Below, piece after piece: positions 37,764-45,973 of a stretch of 64,000 bases of DNA (its first letter is position 1; the number at the start of each line of letters is the position of its first letter). Position numbers and translations under genes: made by a program. The DNA lies in contig CP099617.1 in assembly GCA_024072375.1 (NCBI GenBank), positions 3,293,001 to 3,357,000 on the forward strand, read 5' to 3'. The stretch comes from Sphingomonadaceae bacterium OTU29LAMAA1 (GTDB lineage: Bacteria; Pseudomonadota; Alphaproteobacteria; Sphingomonadales; Sphingomonadaceae). The notes below the pieces were generated by a model. That model searched no databases and was not told the DNA's origin. It saw only the letters and a program-made list of their open reading frames with translations.

Positions 37764-38240
37764 ATGTTGACCACCATCGCCATTGCCGCGGCATTGCTCG
37801 CGACACCCGTGCCGCCTCCGACCGATCCGCTGACGACGGAGATCGGCACGCTTGATGCCAAGGTGTTCGATGCTTACAATCGCTGCGATCTGCCGGCCTT
37901 CTCCGGCTATTTCGATCCTAAGGTGGCCTTCTACCACGATACTGGCGGCGCGACGTTCGAGCGTGACGCGATGGTGGACGGCGTTCGCAAGTACATCTGC
38001 GGGAAGGTGAAGCGCGAGCTGATCCCGGCTACCTTCCATGTCTATCCGATCAAGGACTATGGTGCGATCGAGGAAGGCGAACACCGCTTCTGCGAACTGG
38101 CGACAGGCCGATGCGAGGGGATCGCCAAGTTCGTGATGGTCTGGGCGAAACAGGATGGCGCATGGCGGATCACCAGCGTCCTCAGTTACGGACACCGCGC
38201 CGCGACGCCTGCCGAACAGCGGAGCGCTGCCGGCAGATAG
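37764..38240 (+). CDS. Exported NTF2-like (SnoaL/DUF4440) protein
   Basis: A 158-residue protein with a signal peptide (MLTTIAIAAALLATPVPPPT) and an NTF2-like cone fold: KVFDAYNRCDLPAFSGYFDP, KVAFYHDTGGATFERDAMVD, then EGIAKFVMVWAKQDGAWRIT. Members of this fold are small enzymes or ligand binders. It lies 13 bp behind the serine hydrolase, and may assist it or act on the same substrate; that is inference. Confidence 0.78.
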   Translation: MLTTIAIAAALLATPVPPPTDPLTTEIGTLDAKVFDAYNRCDLPAFSGYFDPKVAFYHDTGGATFERDAMVDGVRKYICGKVKRELIPATFHVYPIKDYGAIEEGEHRFCELATGRCEGIAKFVMVWAKQDGAWRITSVLSYGHRAATPAEQRSAAGR

Positions 38241-38244
38241 CTCG

Positions 38245-38366
38245 CCGGCTATTTCCCGATTAGGAACCCATAGCGGGACAGTCGCCTGAGCGATTGCGCG
38301 GAGTGCCGCCCGGGGCACGTCCTTTCCCGAAATCTGTTCCCGATTGCTCTTTCCCGAAATAGCCGG
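38245..38366. repeat. 122-bp element with TTTCCCGA repeats and perfect inverted ends
   Basis: Terminal inverted repeat CCGGCTATTT (38245-38254) and AAATAGCCGG (38357-38366), ten of ten pairs. Inside, TTTCCCGA occurs at 38252, 38323 and 38350 and TTCCCGA at 38337. It lies directly after the NTF2-like gene; the remaining 193 bp up to the next gene shows only a CCCCTC/GAGGGG hairpin near 38530. No coding frame seen. Confidence 0.65.
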
Positions 38367-38559
38367 ACGGAGACGGAGAAACGGGAAAGATCGCGCTTGA
38401 TGAATGGCTGTTATCGGAAGCCCGGATCACCGGCCTGAACGTCGGTATGTGTCCGCAAGCGGGCCGTCCGCTTCTGGTGAATGATGATCTTCGGGGTGAC
38501 GTAGCGCCACGCCTCTACCCACGCCCGGCCCCTCGCTTGCAGGGAGGGGAGGGGATGCG

Positions 38560-39696
38560 TCAGTCGCCGCCCTTTCTGAACGGGGCGAGTTCGGTGAGGC
38601 AGGATTGTTCGTGTGCCACGGCGGCGCGTTCGCGGATGAGGAAGTCGGCGATGGCGCGGCGGAAGCCCGCATCCGGGATGTAGTGCGCGGACCAGGTGGG
38701 GACGGGGACGTAGCCGCGGGCTAGCTTGTGTTCGCCTTGGGCTCCGGCCTCGACGGTCTTGAGGCCGCGGGCGATGGCGGCGTCGATCGCCTGATAATAG
38801 CAGAGTTCGAAGTGGAGGAAGGGCACCTCTTCGGTGCAGCCCCAGTAGCGGCCGTAGAGCGTGTCTTCGCCGATCAGGTTCAGTGCGCCAGCAACGGGCA
38901 CGCCGTCGCGCTCGGCGAGGATCAGCAACACCTTGTCCCCCATGCGTTCCCCCAGCAGTGGGAAGAATGCTCGCTTGAGGTAGGGTTGGCCCCATTTGCG
39001 GCTGCCGGTGTCCTGATAGAAGGTCCAGAAGGCGTCCCAATGCTCTTCGCGGATGTCGGCGCCGGTGAGGTGGCGGATGGTCAGGCCCTCGACGGCGGCG
39101 GCGCGTTCCTTGCGGATCGCCTTGCGCTTGCGGCTGGCGAGTGCGCCCAGGAAATCGTCGAAGGTGGCGTAATTCTGATTGGCCCAGTGGAATTGCGTGC
39201 CTTCGCGGATCAGCCAGCCGGCCTGTTCGAACAGCGGCACCTGATCGGGGGCGAGGAAGGTGGCGTGTGCGGAGGAGAGGCCGTGCTGGTCGGTGACGGC
39301 CTCCAGCGCGGCGATCAGCGCGGGGGCGGCGGCGGGATCGCGGAGCAGCAGGCGGGGGCCGGGCACGGGACTGAACGGGGCGGCGATCTGGAGCTTGGGA
39401 TAGTATGCTCCCCCGGCGCGCTCCCATGCGTCGGCCCAGGCGTGGTCGAAGACGTATTCGCCCTGGCTGTGGCTCTTGGCATAGGCGGGGGCGATGGCGG
39501 CGGGGGTGCCGTCCGCGCCGTCGACGACGATCGGGATCGGTTGCCAGCCGGAGCGGTTGCCGGTGCTGGCGGAGTCTTCGAGCGCCGACAGGAAGGCGTG
39601 GCTGACGAAGGGGTTGGTGGTGCCGGCGCAGGCGTCCCATTGTTCGGGCGGGATGGCGCGGACGCCGTCGACGAGGCGGGCGGCGACCTGGGTCAT
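38560..39696 (-). CDS. GNAT-superfamily protein, COG3146 type
   Basis: A 378-residue cytoplasmic protein of the group annotated as peptidoglycan-like acyltransferase or uncharacterised GNAT. Start AARLVDGVRAIPPEQWDACA; core blocks AGTTNPFVSHAFLSALEDSA, YVFDHAWADAWERAGGAYYP KLQ, and the later RKAIRKERAAAVEGL, WTFYQDTGSRKWGQPYLKRA and VAGALNLIGEDTLYGRYWGC. The double GNAT/FemAB-like layout is typical of COG3146. Its physiological substrate is unknown to me. Convergent with the NTF2-like gene. Confidence 0.82.
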   Translation of the reverse strand: MTQVAARLVDGVRAIPPEQWDACAGTTNPFVSHAFLSALEDSASTGNRSGWQPIPIVVDGADGTPAAIAPAYAKSHSQGEYVFDHAWADAWERAGGAYYPKLQIAAPFSPVPGPRLLLRDPAAAPALIAALEAVTDQHGLSSAHATFLAPDQVPLFEQAGWLIREGTQFHWANQNYATFDDFLGALASRKRKAIRKERAAAVEGLTIRHLTGADIREEHWDAFWTFYQDTGSRKWGQPYLKRAFFPLLGERMGDKVLLILAERDGVPVAGALNLIGEDTLYGRYWGCTEEVPFLHFELCYYQAIDAAIARGLKTVEAGAQGEHKLARGYVPVPTWSAHYIPDAGFRRAIADFLIRERAAVAHEQSCLTELAPFRKGGD

Positions 39697-39762
39697 GCGG
39701 CGTGGAGCGGGGCTGACATCGTCGCTGATATAGGGGCGCTATCGGCGCTTGCGGAGGGGGGC

Positions 39763-39841
39763 GTGTTCCTGCGAACATGGGAACCCGGAGTTTCGAGCGG
39801 TGCGCTTGGTAACCCTGGGCTCCTGCGTGCGCAGGAGCACG
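39763..39841. repeat. Paired repeat, family D copy 1
   Basis: Left half GTGTTCCTGCGAACATGGGA plus ACCCGGAGT faces right half ACCCTGGGCTCCTGCGTGCG plus CAGGAGCAC. The three tandem copies at 43.7-44.0 kb are built from the same words. It fills the gap between the GNAT and RidA genes. Confidence 0.7.
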
Positions 39842-39846
39842 TGGGG

Positions 39847-40311
39847 TCAGGCCAGTTCGATGATGGCGTCGACTTCGACCGCTGCGCCCAACGGCAGGAC
39901 GGGGACGCCGACCGCGCTGCGGGCGTGCTTGCCGGCGTCGCCGAACAGCGCGACCATCAGTTCGGATGCGCCGTTGGCGACCTTCGGCTGGTCGGTGAAA
40001 TCGGCGTGGCTGTTGACGAAGACGCCGAGCTTCACGACGCGCTTGATCCGCGAGAGGTCGCCGCCGAGGTGCTTCTTGACCTGCGCCACGATCATCAGGC
40101 CGCAGAGCTTCGCGGCTTCCTGACCGTCTTCCAGCGAGACGCCGTCGCCGAGGCGGCCCTTGACGAGCTGGCCGTCCTTGAAGGGCAATTGGCCCGAGAG
40201 GTGGAGCATGCCGCCGGCTTCTACGACGGGGACGTAGGCGGCGACCGGGGCGGCGGCTTCGGGGAGGGTGAGGCCGAGTTCTTCGAGCTTGCGGTCGACG
40301 TGCGTGGTCAT
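39847..40311 (-). CDS. RidA family protein
   Basis: A 154-residue trimeric enamine/imine deaminase family member that clears reactive enamines made by PLP enzymes. Blocks AGGMLHLSGQLPFKDGQL, QEAAKLCGLMIVAQVKKHLG, DFTDQPKVANGASELMVALF and RSAVGVPVLPLGAAVEVDAI match the longer RidA paralogues (YjgH-like). The key arginine of the RidA active site lies in HARSAVGV. It lies 34 bp downstream of the HAD gene on the same strand. Confidence 0.88.
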   Translation of the reverse strand: MTTHVDRKLEELGLTLPEAAAPVAAYVPVVEAGGMLHLSGQLPFKDGQLVKGRLGDGVSLEDGQEAAKLCGLMIVAQVKKHLGGDLSRIKRVVKLGVFVNSHADFTDQPKVANGASELMVALFGDAGKHARSAVGVPVLPLGAAVEVDAIIELA

Positions 40312-40345
40312 GGGTGGGTCCTTCTTGCGGGTTTGGGGGAGGGGT

Positions 40346-40969
40346 TTAGGCGGCCGGCACGCCGGCGTCGAACTTCGCCTCGATCCAGTCGGCGGCTTCG
40401 CGCCAGTCGTCGATGCGGGCGTGGGCGTGTTCGGCCCTGGGGACGTTGGGGGCGAGCGTCGGTTCGGAGACCATGTGGAGGCGGTGGACGCCGGGGGCGT
40501 GGCGCGAGACCGATTCGTGGTGGACGGCGAGGTCGTCGACGAACACCGTGACCGGGTTGCCGTGTTCCGCGACGAGGCGCGCGACGGGATCACCCTTGCC
40601 GCCCTGATTGCATTCGACGCGGTGTTCGATGCCGAACTTCGCGAGTTGATCGAGTCGCGCGGTCTTGCAGGCGTCGGTGATGTTGGTGAGGATGACGATG
40701 TCGGCGCGTTCCGCGAGCTGTGTGAGGGCTTCGGCGGCGTGGGGGACGAGGGTCTGGCGGTGCATTTCGGCCGGGAAGAAGCCGCCGAGCATCGCCCACA
40801 TTTCCTCGCGGGTCGGGACGGCGCCATTGTCGCGGCGGCGCATGCTGTTGGTGAAATCCGCACCGTCGGGGGCGAAATCGATATCGTGCGTCTCACCCAG
40901 CCAGACGCCGAAATGCTTGACCATGTGGAGGAGGACTTCGTCGCAATCGGAGATCAGCAGCGGCTTCAT
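40346..40969 (-). CDS. HAD-like hydrolase
   Basis: A 207-residue haloacid dehalogenase-fold protein. Motif I is LLISDCDEVLLHM (DxD), motif II VILTNITDACK (Thr/Asn), motif III K in NQGGKGDP and motif IV TVFVDDLAVHHES. It is the short form with few cap residues. The start codon overlaps the stop of the DUF3572 gene by four bases; RidA follows. Substrate unknown. Confidence 0.82.
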   Translation of the reverse strand: MKPLLISDCDEVLLHMVKHFGVWLGETHDIDFAPDGADFTNSMRRRDNGAVPTREEMWAMLGGFFPAEMHRQTLVPHAAEALTQLAERADIVILTNITDACKTARLDQLAKFGIEHRVECNQGGKGDPVARLVAEHGNPVTVFVDDLAVHHESVSRHAPGVHRLHMVSEPTLAPNVPRAEHAHARIDDWREAADWIEAKFDAGVPAA

Positions 40970-41241
40970 CGGGCCTCCAGGGCTTCGTGGGCGGCGACCA
41001 GCGCCTGTGGGGGGACGCCGAGCGCGGACGCGCAGGCGACAAGATCGGGTTCGTAGGATTCGAGATAGCCGATAACGGCGGCGAGGACCGCAGGCTCCCC
41101 GGCCCGGGCGCGCAGGTCGTCGGGGTCGAGGCCGGTGACCGCGATCAGGCGGTCGGCGCGGTCTGGCTCGCCGATCGCCCAGACCAATGCCTGCAATCCG
41201 AGCACGTCCGCATCGGGAAGGTTTGTATCGCGCGTGCGCAT
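40966..41241 (-). CDS. DUF3572 family protein
   Basis: A 91-residue protein, MRTRDTNLPDADVLGLQALV and WAIGEPDRADRLIAVTGLDP, then LESYEPDLVACASALGVPPQ, the pattern of DUF3572, an alphaproteobacterial family. It is divergent from divK with only 26 bp between start codons, and heads a small coupled operon (DUF3572-HAD-RidA). Function unknown; the genomic partnership with divK suggests a link to cell-cycle control. Confidence 0.85.
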   Translation of the reverse strand: MRTRDTNLPDADVLGLQALVWAIGEPDRADRLIAVTGLDPDDLRARAGEPAVLAAVIGYLESYEPDLVACASALGVPPQALVAAHEALEAR

Positions 41242-41267
41242 TGCTATCGTCCCGGTTTGAAAGGCTG

Positions 41268-41639
41268 GTGACGCACGTGGCGAAACGGGTGCTCGTTGTC
41301 GAGGACAACGAACTCAATCTGAAGCTGTTCTGCGACCTGTTGCGGGCGCACGAGTTCGTCGCCGAGCCGGTGCGCGACGGACGCGAGGCGGTGGCGCGGG
41401 CGCGCGAGTTCGTGCCGGACCTGATCATCATGGACATCCAGATGCCGCATGTGACGGGGTATGAGCTGATCCTGGAGCTGATGGCGGACGAGGTGCTGCG
41501 GGCGATTCCGGTGATGGCGGTGACCGCCTACGCGGGGCGGGACGACGAGGAGCGGATTCGGGCGGCGGGGGCTAGGTCGTACGTGTCGAAGCCGATCAGC
41601 CTGGCTCGGTTCATGGATGCGGTGAACGCGTTAGTGTGA
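41268..41639 (+). CDS. divK: Single-domain response regulator DivK
   Basis: A 123-residue stand-alone receiver domain, similar to DivK, which controls polar histidine kinases in the alphaproteobacterial cell cycle. Acidic pocket VVEDNELNLKLF, phospho-acceptor DLIIMDIQMP (Asp56), switch Thr in VTAYAGRDDEERI and Lys108 in VSKPISL. The GTG at 41268 has AAAGG four bases upstream; a GTG at 41277 is the alternative. The DNELNLKLFCDLL wording is DivK-like. Its promoter must lie in the DUF3572 coding region. Confidence 0.9.
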   Translation: MTHVAKRVLVVEDNELNLKLFCDLLRAHEFVAEPVRDGREAVARAREFVPDLIIMDIQMPHVTGYELILELMADEVLRAIPVMAVTAYAGRDDEERIRAAGARSYVSKPISLARFMDAVNALV

Positions 41640-41670
41640 TTTGCCTGATCGGGCCGAGATCACCCCAGGG

Positions 41671-41786
41671 ACGTCGTCACCCCGGACTTGTTCCGGGGTC
41701 CACTCTGCGGCGAGGGGAATAGCGCGCGCCTCCAGCCTTTCCGGTGGGGCACCGTGGACCCCGGAACACGTCCGGGGTGACGACGT
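41671..41786. repeat. Paired repeat, family C copy 2
   Basis: Halves ACGTCGTCACCCCGGACTTG with TTCCGGGGTCCAC and GTGGACCCCGGAACACGTCC with GGGGTGACGACGT are almost exact inverse copies, arms of more than 30 bp with a spacer near 50 bp. Sister of 19678-19787. It lies between convergent divK and argG. Confidence 0.78.
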
Positions 41787-41795
41787 CATCTGGTC

Positions 41796-41839
41796 AAACA
41801 AAGACGCCCTGCCGATGCGGCGGGCATCGACAGGGCGTC
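41796..41839 (-). terminator. Rho-independent terminator of argG
   Basis: On the minus strand, GACGCCCTG and CAGGGCGTC form a nine-pair stem around a 19-base loop, followed by TTTGTTTGACC. It lies about 85 bp downstream of the argG stop. Confidence 0.75.
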
Positions 41840-41923
41840 GCGAGCTTCCAATTCCCCTGCCCCCCGAAAAGGGCTGGATGCTGCAAGCGTAACGATAACG
41901 TGGATCAGGGCGATCCGGTTCCC

Positions 41924-43153
41924 TTATTCGGCGTCGCGGCGGCCCAACAGGCGCAGGCGCAGTGCGTTGAGCTTGATGAAGCCGGCCGCGTCGCGCTGGT
42001 CGTAGGCGCCCTGATCGTCCTCGAAGGTCACCACCTTTTCCGAATAGAGGCTGTTGGGCGACTTGCGGCCGACGATGTAGACGCCGCCCTTGTAGAGCTT
42101 GAGGCGGACGGTGCCGCTGACCTTCGCCTGGCTGTGGTCGATCGCGGCCTGCAACATCTCGCGTTCCGGCGAGAACCAGAAACCGTTGTAGATCAGCTCG
42201 GCATAGCGGGGGGCGAGTTCGTCCTTGAGGTGCGCAGCGCCGCGATCGAGCGTGATCTGTTCGATGCCGCGATGGGCGAGGTGATAGATCGTGCCGCCCG
42301 GCGTTTCGTACATGCCGCGGCTCTTCATGCCGACGAAGCGGTTCTCGACGAGGTCGAGGCGGCCGATGCCATGGCGACGGCCGAGCTCGTTGAGCTTGGT
42401 CAGCAGGGTCGCCGGGCTGGTCGCCTCGCCGTTGAGCGCGACGCCGTCGCCGCGTTCGAAGTCGATCGTGATGTATTCGGGGGTGTCCGGCGCGTCTTCC
42501 GGATTGACGGTGCGCGAATAGACGTAGTCGGGGACCTCATCCCACGGATTTTCCAGCACCTTGCCCTCGGACGAGGTGTGCAGGAGGTTCGCGTCGGTCG
42601 AGAAGGGCGATTCGCCGCGCTTGTCCTTGGCGACCGGGATCTGGTGCTGTTCGGCGAATTCGATCAGCCGGGTGCGGCTGGTGAGGTCCCACTCGCGCCA
42701 CGGTGCGATGACCTTGATGTCCGGCGCGAGCGCGTAATAGCCGAGTTCGAAGCGGACCTGATCGTTGCCCTTGCCGGTCGCGCCGTGGCTGACCGCGTCG
42801 GCGTTGACCATCCGCGCGATCTCGATCTGGCGCTTGGCGATCAAGGGCCGCGCGATCGAGGTGCCGAGCAGGTACAGCCCCTCGTACAGCGCGTTCGAGC
42901 GCATCATCGGGAAGACGTAGTCGCGCACGAACTCCTCGCGCAGGTCGTCGATGAAGATATGCTCGGGCTTGACGCCGGCCATCTGCGCCTTCTGGCGGGC
43001 GGGCTCCAGCTCCTCGCCCTGACCGAGGTCGGCGGTGAAGGTGACGACCTCGCAATTATAGGTCTGTTGCAGCCACTTCAGGATCACGCTCGTATCCAGC
43101 CCGCCCGAATAGGCGAGAACGACACGGTTGATCTGATCGGTCACGGGCAGCAT
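41924..43153 (-). CDS. argG: Argininosuccinate synthase
   Basis: Joins citrulline and aspartate at the cost of ATP in arginine synthesis (409 residues, full length). Opening [20 protein letters not shown] is the PP-loop, followed by [20 protein letters not shown] (as [18 protein letters not shown]), [20 protein letters not shown] and TPGG. Upstream 121 bp carry its promoter region; its tail is marked by the terminator at 41796. Confidence 0.97.
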   Translation of the reverse strand: MLPVTDQINRVVLAYSGGLDTSVILKWLQQTYNCEVVTFTADLGQGEELEPARQKAQMAGVKPEHIFIDDLREEFVRDYVFPMMRSNALYEGLYLLGTSIARPLIAKRQIEIARMVNADAVSHGATGKGNDQVRFELGYYALAPDIKVIAPWREWDLTSRTRLIEFAEQHQIPVAKDKRGESPFSTDANLLHTSSEGKVLENPWDEVPDYVYSRTVNPEDAPDTPEYITIDFERGDGVALNGEATSPATLLTKLNELGRRHGIGRLDLVENRFVGMKSRGMYETPGGTIYHLAHRGIEQITLDRGAAHLKDELAPRYAELIYNGFWFSPEREMLQAAIDHSQAKVSGTVRLKLYKGGVYIVGRKSPNSLYSEKVVTFEDDQGAYDQRDAAGFIKLNALRLRLLGRRDAE

Positions 43154-43274
43154 CCTCGATTGCGGTGGATGGCGCGCCCCTAAGCGCCTGTGCGTTGCGG
43201 TGCAACGTCTGCGTTCACCGGGGGTTTAAGCGCCGCCGCCTAGTGCGGGGTCAAACCCATTACCCGGAGACGTC

Positions 43275-43691
43275 ATGTTTCGTCCGTTGTTCGCCGCTTT
43301 GCCCGTCCTGTTGCCCGCGCTGCTGGTCGCCACGCCTGCGCTGGCGCAGAAGGTCGATCCCAAGATCAAGGCGGAGTTCGACAAGACCGACGCCAACAAG
43401 GACGGCTTCCTGACCCGTGCCGAGATCGATGCGCGCGTGGCGCGGATGGACGTCGGCAAGAACAAGATGCCGCCGGGCAAGGCGAAGGCGATCAGCGGCG
43501 CGTGGTTCAACACCGCCGATGCGAACCATGACGGGAAGGTGTCGCCGACCGAGATGCAGGGCCTGTTCCGGGCGCTGGCGTCGCGGTACGATACCAACCG
43601 TGACGGCGTGGTGAGCCTGGACGAGCGGACCGCGGCGCGGGCGGCGGTGATCGGGCCGCAGGCGGGTGCCAAGGCTCCGGCGGGGCGGTGA
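43275..43691 (+). CDS. Secreted EF-hand protein
   Basis: A 138-residue calcium-binding protein with signal peptide (MFRPLFAALPVLLPALLVAT, then PALAQ). Three EF-hand loops are visible: DKTDANKDGFLTRAE, DANHDGKVSPTE and DTNRDGVVSLDE, all with the D-x-[DN]-x-DG pattern. It is probably periplasmic and a calcium sensor or buffer. Stand-alone. The stop codon overlaps the first tandem copy of repeat family D. Confidence 0.87.
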   Translation: MFRPLFAALPVLLPALLVATPALAQKVDPKIKAEFDKTDANKDGFLTRAEIDARVARMDVGKNKMPPGKAKAISGAWFNTADANHDGKVSPTEMQGLFRALASRYDTNRDGVVSLDERTAARAAVIGPQAGAKAPAGR

Positions 43692-43990
43692 CGCGCGTGC
43701 TCCTGCGCAGGCAGGAGCCCAGGGTTACGCAGGCTGGCCCCCGTGGCTCTGGGTTCCTGCGTTCGCAGGAACACGGGGGCTCGCAGGGCAGTGACGCGCG
43801 TGCTCCTGCGCAGGCAGGAGCCCAGGGTTACGCAGGCTGGCCCCCGTGGCTCTGGGTTCCTGCGTTCGCAGGAACACGGGGGGCTAGAGGGGCGGTGATG
43901 CGCGTGCTCCTGCGGAGGCAGGAGCCCAGGGTTACATAGGCTGGTCTTCGTGGCTCTGGGTTCCTGCGTTCGCAGGAACACTGGGGGCTC
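43688..43990. repeat. Three tandem family D repeats, 103-104 bp period
   Basis: Copies start at 43688, 43791 and 43895. Each reads GTGACGCGCGTGCTCCTGCG, then CAGGCAGGAGCCCAGGGTTA, a spacer, GGCTCTGGGTTCCTGCGTTC and GCAGGAACAC. The first two copies are nearly identical; the third has drifted (GTGATG start, CATAGGCTGGTCTTCG spacer). The last copy runs into the end of the CFA-synthase gene. Confidence 0.9.
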
Positions 43991-45209
43991 GCAGCGCGCG
44001 TTCGCCTTCGAACATGTAGTCGCGGGTGATGGGGAGTTCGGTGCGGCTGCGGCTGAACTGGATCTGGTAATTGACCAGCCCGCCGTTCTCGAACGCATTG
44101 GCCGCGCCGGCGAGATAGAAGGTCCACATCCGGTAGAAGCGTTCGTCGTAGAGCGCGACGATCTGGTCGCGCGCGGCGAGGGTGCGGCGATACCATTCGT
44201 GGAGCGTGTAGGCGTAGTGGAGGCGCAGCACCTCGACGTCGGTCAGGAACAGCTTGAGCCCCTCGAATGCCTGCATCACTTCGGACAGCGCCGGATTGTA
44301 GCCGCCGGGGAAGATGTATTTGGTCGTCCAGTCGTCGGTGACGCTCGGCGGCCCAAGCCGGCCGATGGTGTGGAGCAGCATCACGCCGTCCGGGGTCAGC
44401 AGGTCGCGGCATTTGCGGAAGAAGGTGCGGTATTGCGGCGGGCCGACGTGTTCGAACATGCCGACCGAGACGATGCGGTCGAAGCGGCCTTCTACCCGGC
44501 GATAGTCGATCAGCTCGAACTTGACCGTGTCCGACAGGCCAGCGGCGGCGGCGCGTTCGCGGGCGATCTTGAGCTGTTCCTCGGACAAAGTGACGCCGAG
44601 CACTTCGACGCCGAAATGTTTGTTGAGGTAGAGCGCCATGCCGCCCCAGCCGCAGCCGATGTCGAGCACGCGCATGCCGGGGCGCAGCGCCAGCTTGGCC
44701 GCGATATGCGCGAGCTTGTCGGTCTGTGCCTGTTCCAGACCGTTGTCGGGGCTGGTGTAATAAGCGCAGGAATATTGTTTGTCGGCGTCGAGGAACAGGT
44801 CGTAGAGCCGCGCCGACAGGTCGTAATGGTGGGCGACGTTCCGCTTCGAGCGACGCTCCATGTTGATGCGGTCGAGCCGGTGCTTCACCGCGCCCAGCCC
44901 CTGCACGAAGGTGGAGGGCTTCAGCGCGTTCTGGCCGCGCTCCCACGCGCTGTTGCGCTTGAGCAGGCGGACGAGACCCATGATGTCGTCGCCGTCGACG
45001 GTGAGGCGGCCGTCCATGTACATCTCGCCAGCCGCCAGCGCGGGGTTGCGGACGATGCGGCCGGCGACGCCGTTATCGGTGAAGCGGATGGTGATGTGGC
45101 CGTAGTCGGGATCGGGCGTGCCGAAGGTGGCGGGCGGCTTGCCGGGGCGATGGAGGGTGAGTTGGCCACGCTTTACGGCGCGGCTGAGGAACATGTCGAT
45201 CAGCGCCAT
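43932..45209 (-). CDS. cfa: Cyclopropane-fatty-acyl-phospholipid synthase family protein
   Basis: A 425-residue SAM-dependent methyltransferase that adds a methylene group to unsaturated phospholipid acyl chains at the membrane. SAM motif RVLDIGCGWGGMALYLNKHF; AHHYDLSARLYDLFLDADKQ and YSCAYY ahead of it are typical, and an N-terminal domain of about 115 residues precedes. The motif that is FPxGC in E. coli enzyme is IFPGGYNPALSE here, Tyr replacing the conserved Cys; this is known from related subfamilies. The last about 24 residues (APSVPANAGTQSHEDQPM) are encoded by repeat D, so the C-terminus was captured from repeat DNA. Confidence 0.85.
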   Translation of the reverse strand: MALIDMFLSRAVKRGQLTLHRPGKPPATFGTPDPDYGHITIRFTDNGVAGRIVRNPALAAGEMYMDGRLTVDGDDIMGLVRLLKRNSAWERGQNALKPSTFVQGLGAVKHRLDRINMERRSKRNVAHHYDLSARLYDLFLDADKQYSCAYYTSPDNGLEQAQTDKLAHIAAKLALRPGMRVLDIGCGWGGMALYLNKHFGVEVLGVTLSEEQLKIARERAAAAGLSDTVKFELIDYRRVEGRFDRIVSVGMFEHVGPPQYRTFFRKCRDLLTPDGVMLLHTIGRLGPPSVTDDWTTKYIFPGGYNPALSEVMQAFEGLKLFLTDVEVLRLHYAYTLHEWYRRTLAARDQIVALYDERFYRMWTFYLAGAANAFENGGLVNYQIQFSRSRTELPITRDYMFEGERALRAPSVPANAGTQSHEDQPM

Positions 45210-45226
45210 GGGGCCGCTCTACTGTC

Positions 45227-45973
45227 CTAGATGCCGGCGTACCAATCGTAATCGACGTTGTCCTCCCAATAGCCGCCCTTGCCCTTACCTATGTTGGCGA
45301 GGTTTTCGACCGCGTCGATGCCGGTGACGTATTTGGCGTGTTTGTAGCCGAGCTGGCGCTCGACGCGGAGGCGGACGGGGGCGCCGTGGGGGACCGTCAG
45401 GCGGCTGCCGTTCATTTTTAGCGCGAGGATCGTCTGCGGGTGGAAGGCGTCGATCGTGTCGATCGATTCGTAATAGGGCTGGCCATTGTAGAGGTCGGCG
45501 CAGGTGAAGACGACGTAGCGGGCGGTGTTGCGCATACCCGCGGCCTTGAGGACGGTGCCGAGCATCGGACCCTGCCATGCGCCGATCGCGCTCCAGCCCT
45601 CGACACAATCGTGGCGGGTGATCTGCTTGCGGGCGGGCATCGAGGCGAGTTGCGTGAGGCTGAGCGACAGCGGCCGGTGGACGAGGCCGCCGACGCGCAG
45701 GCGGTAGTCGGCGAAATCGTTGGCGACCATCGCGGCATAAGCGGGGGTGCCGGGATCGCGGGTGCCGTTGGCGCGGAAGATCGGCGACATCTGTTCGGGG
45801 GTGAATTCGGGGGCGAGCGCACCGCGGTCCATCAGCGCGCGTTGCAGGCCGCGGTGCATATCCTCGCCCGCGAACAGGATCTTGCGCGCCTGGGGGAGGG
45901 CGGCGACCTTGTCGCAGCCGGCGAGCAGCAGGCCGCCGGCACCGACGAGCAGGTTGCGACGGGCGATTATCAT
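45227..45973 (-). CDS. Molybdopterin-dependent oxidoreductase, Tat lipoprotein (YedY/sulfite-oxidase-like)
   Basis: A 248-residue exported protein with a Tat-type signal and lipobox (MIIARRNLLVGAGGLLLAGC), so it should be lipid-anchored. Core: RVGGLVHRPLSLSLTQLASM, then the molybdenum-binding Cys in ITRHDCVEGWSAIGAWQGPM, VFTCADLYNGQPYYESIDTI and TVPHGAPVRLRVERQLGYKH. The fold is that of the sulfite-oxidase superfamily, close to MsrP/YedY. It overlaps the cytochrome b gene by four bases, and the two probably form a periplasmic reductase or oxidase; the substrate is not known. Confidence 0.88.
   Translation of the reverse strand: MIIARRNLLVGAGGLLLAGCDKVAALPQARKILFAGEDMHRGLQRALMDRGALAPEFTPEQMSPIFRANGTRDPGTPAYAAMVANDFADYRLRVGGLVHRPLSLSLTQLASMPARKQITRHDCVEGWSAIGAWQGPMLGTVLKAAGMRNTARYVVFTCADLYNGQPYYESIDTIDAFHPQTILALKMNGSRLTVPHGAPVRLRVERQLGYKHAKYVTGIDAVENLANIGKGKGGYWEDNVDYDWYAGI

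Noticed and set aside
43688..43995. CRISPR array
   Set aside because: The repeat unit is 103-104 bp and includes the spacer; units are palindromic pairs, and there are no cas genes.
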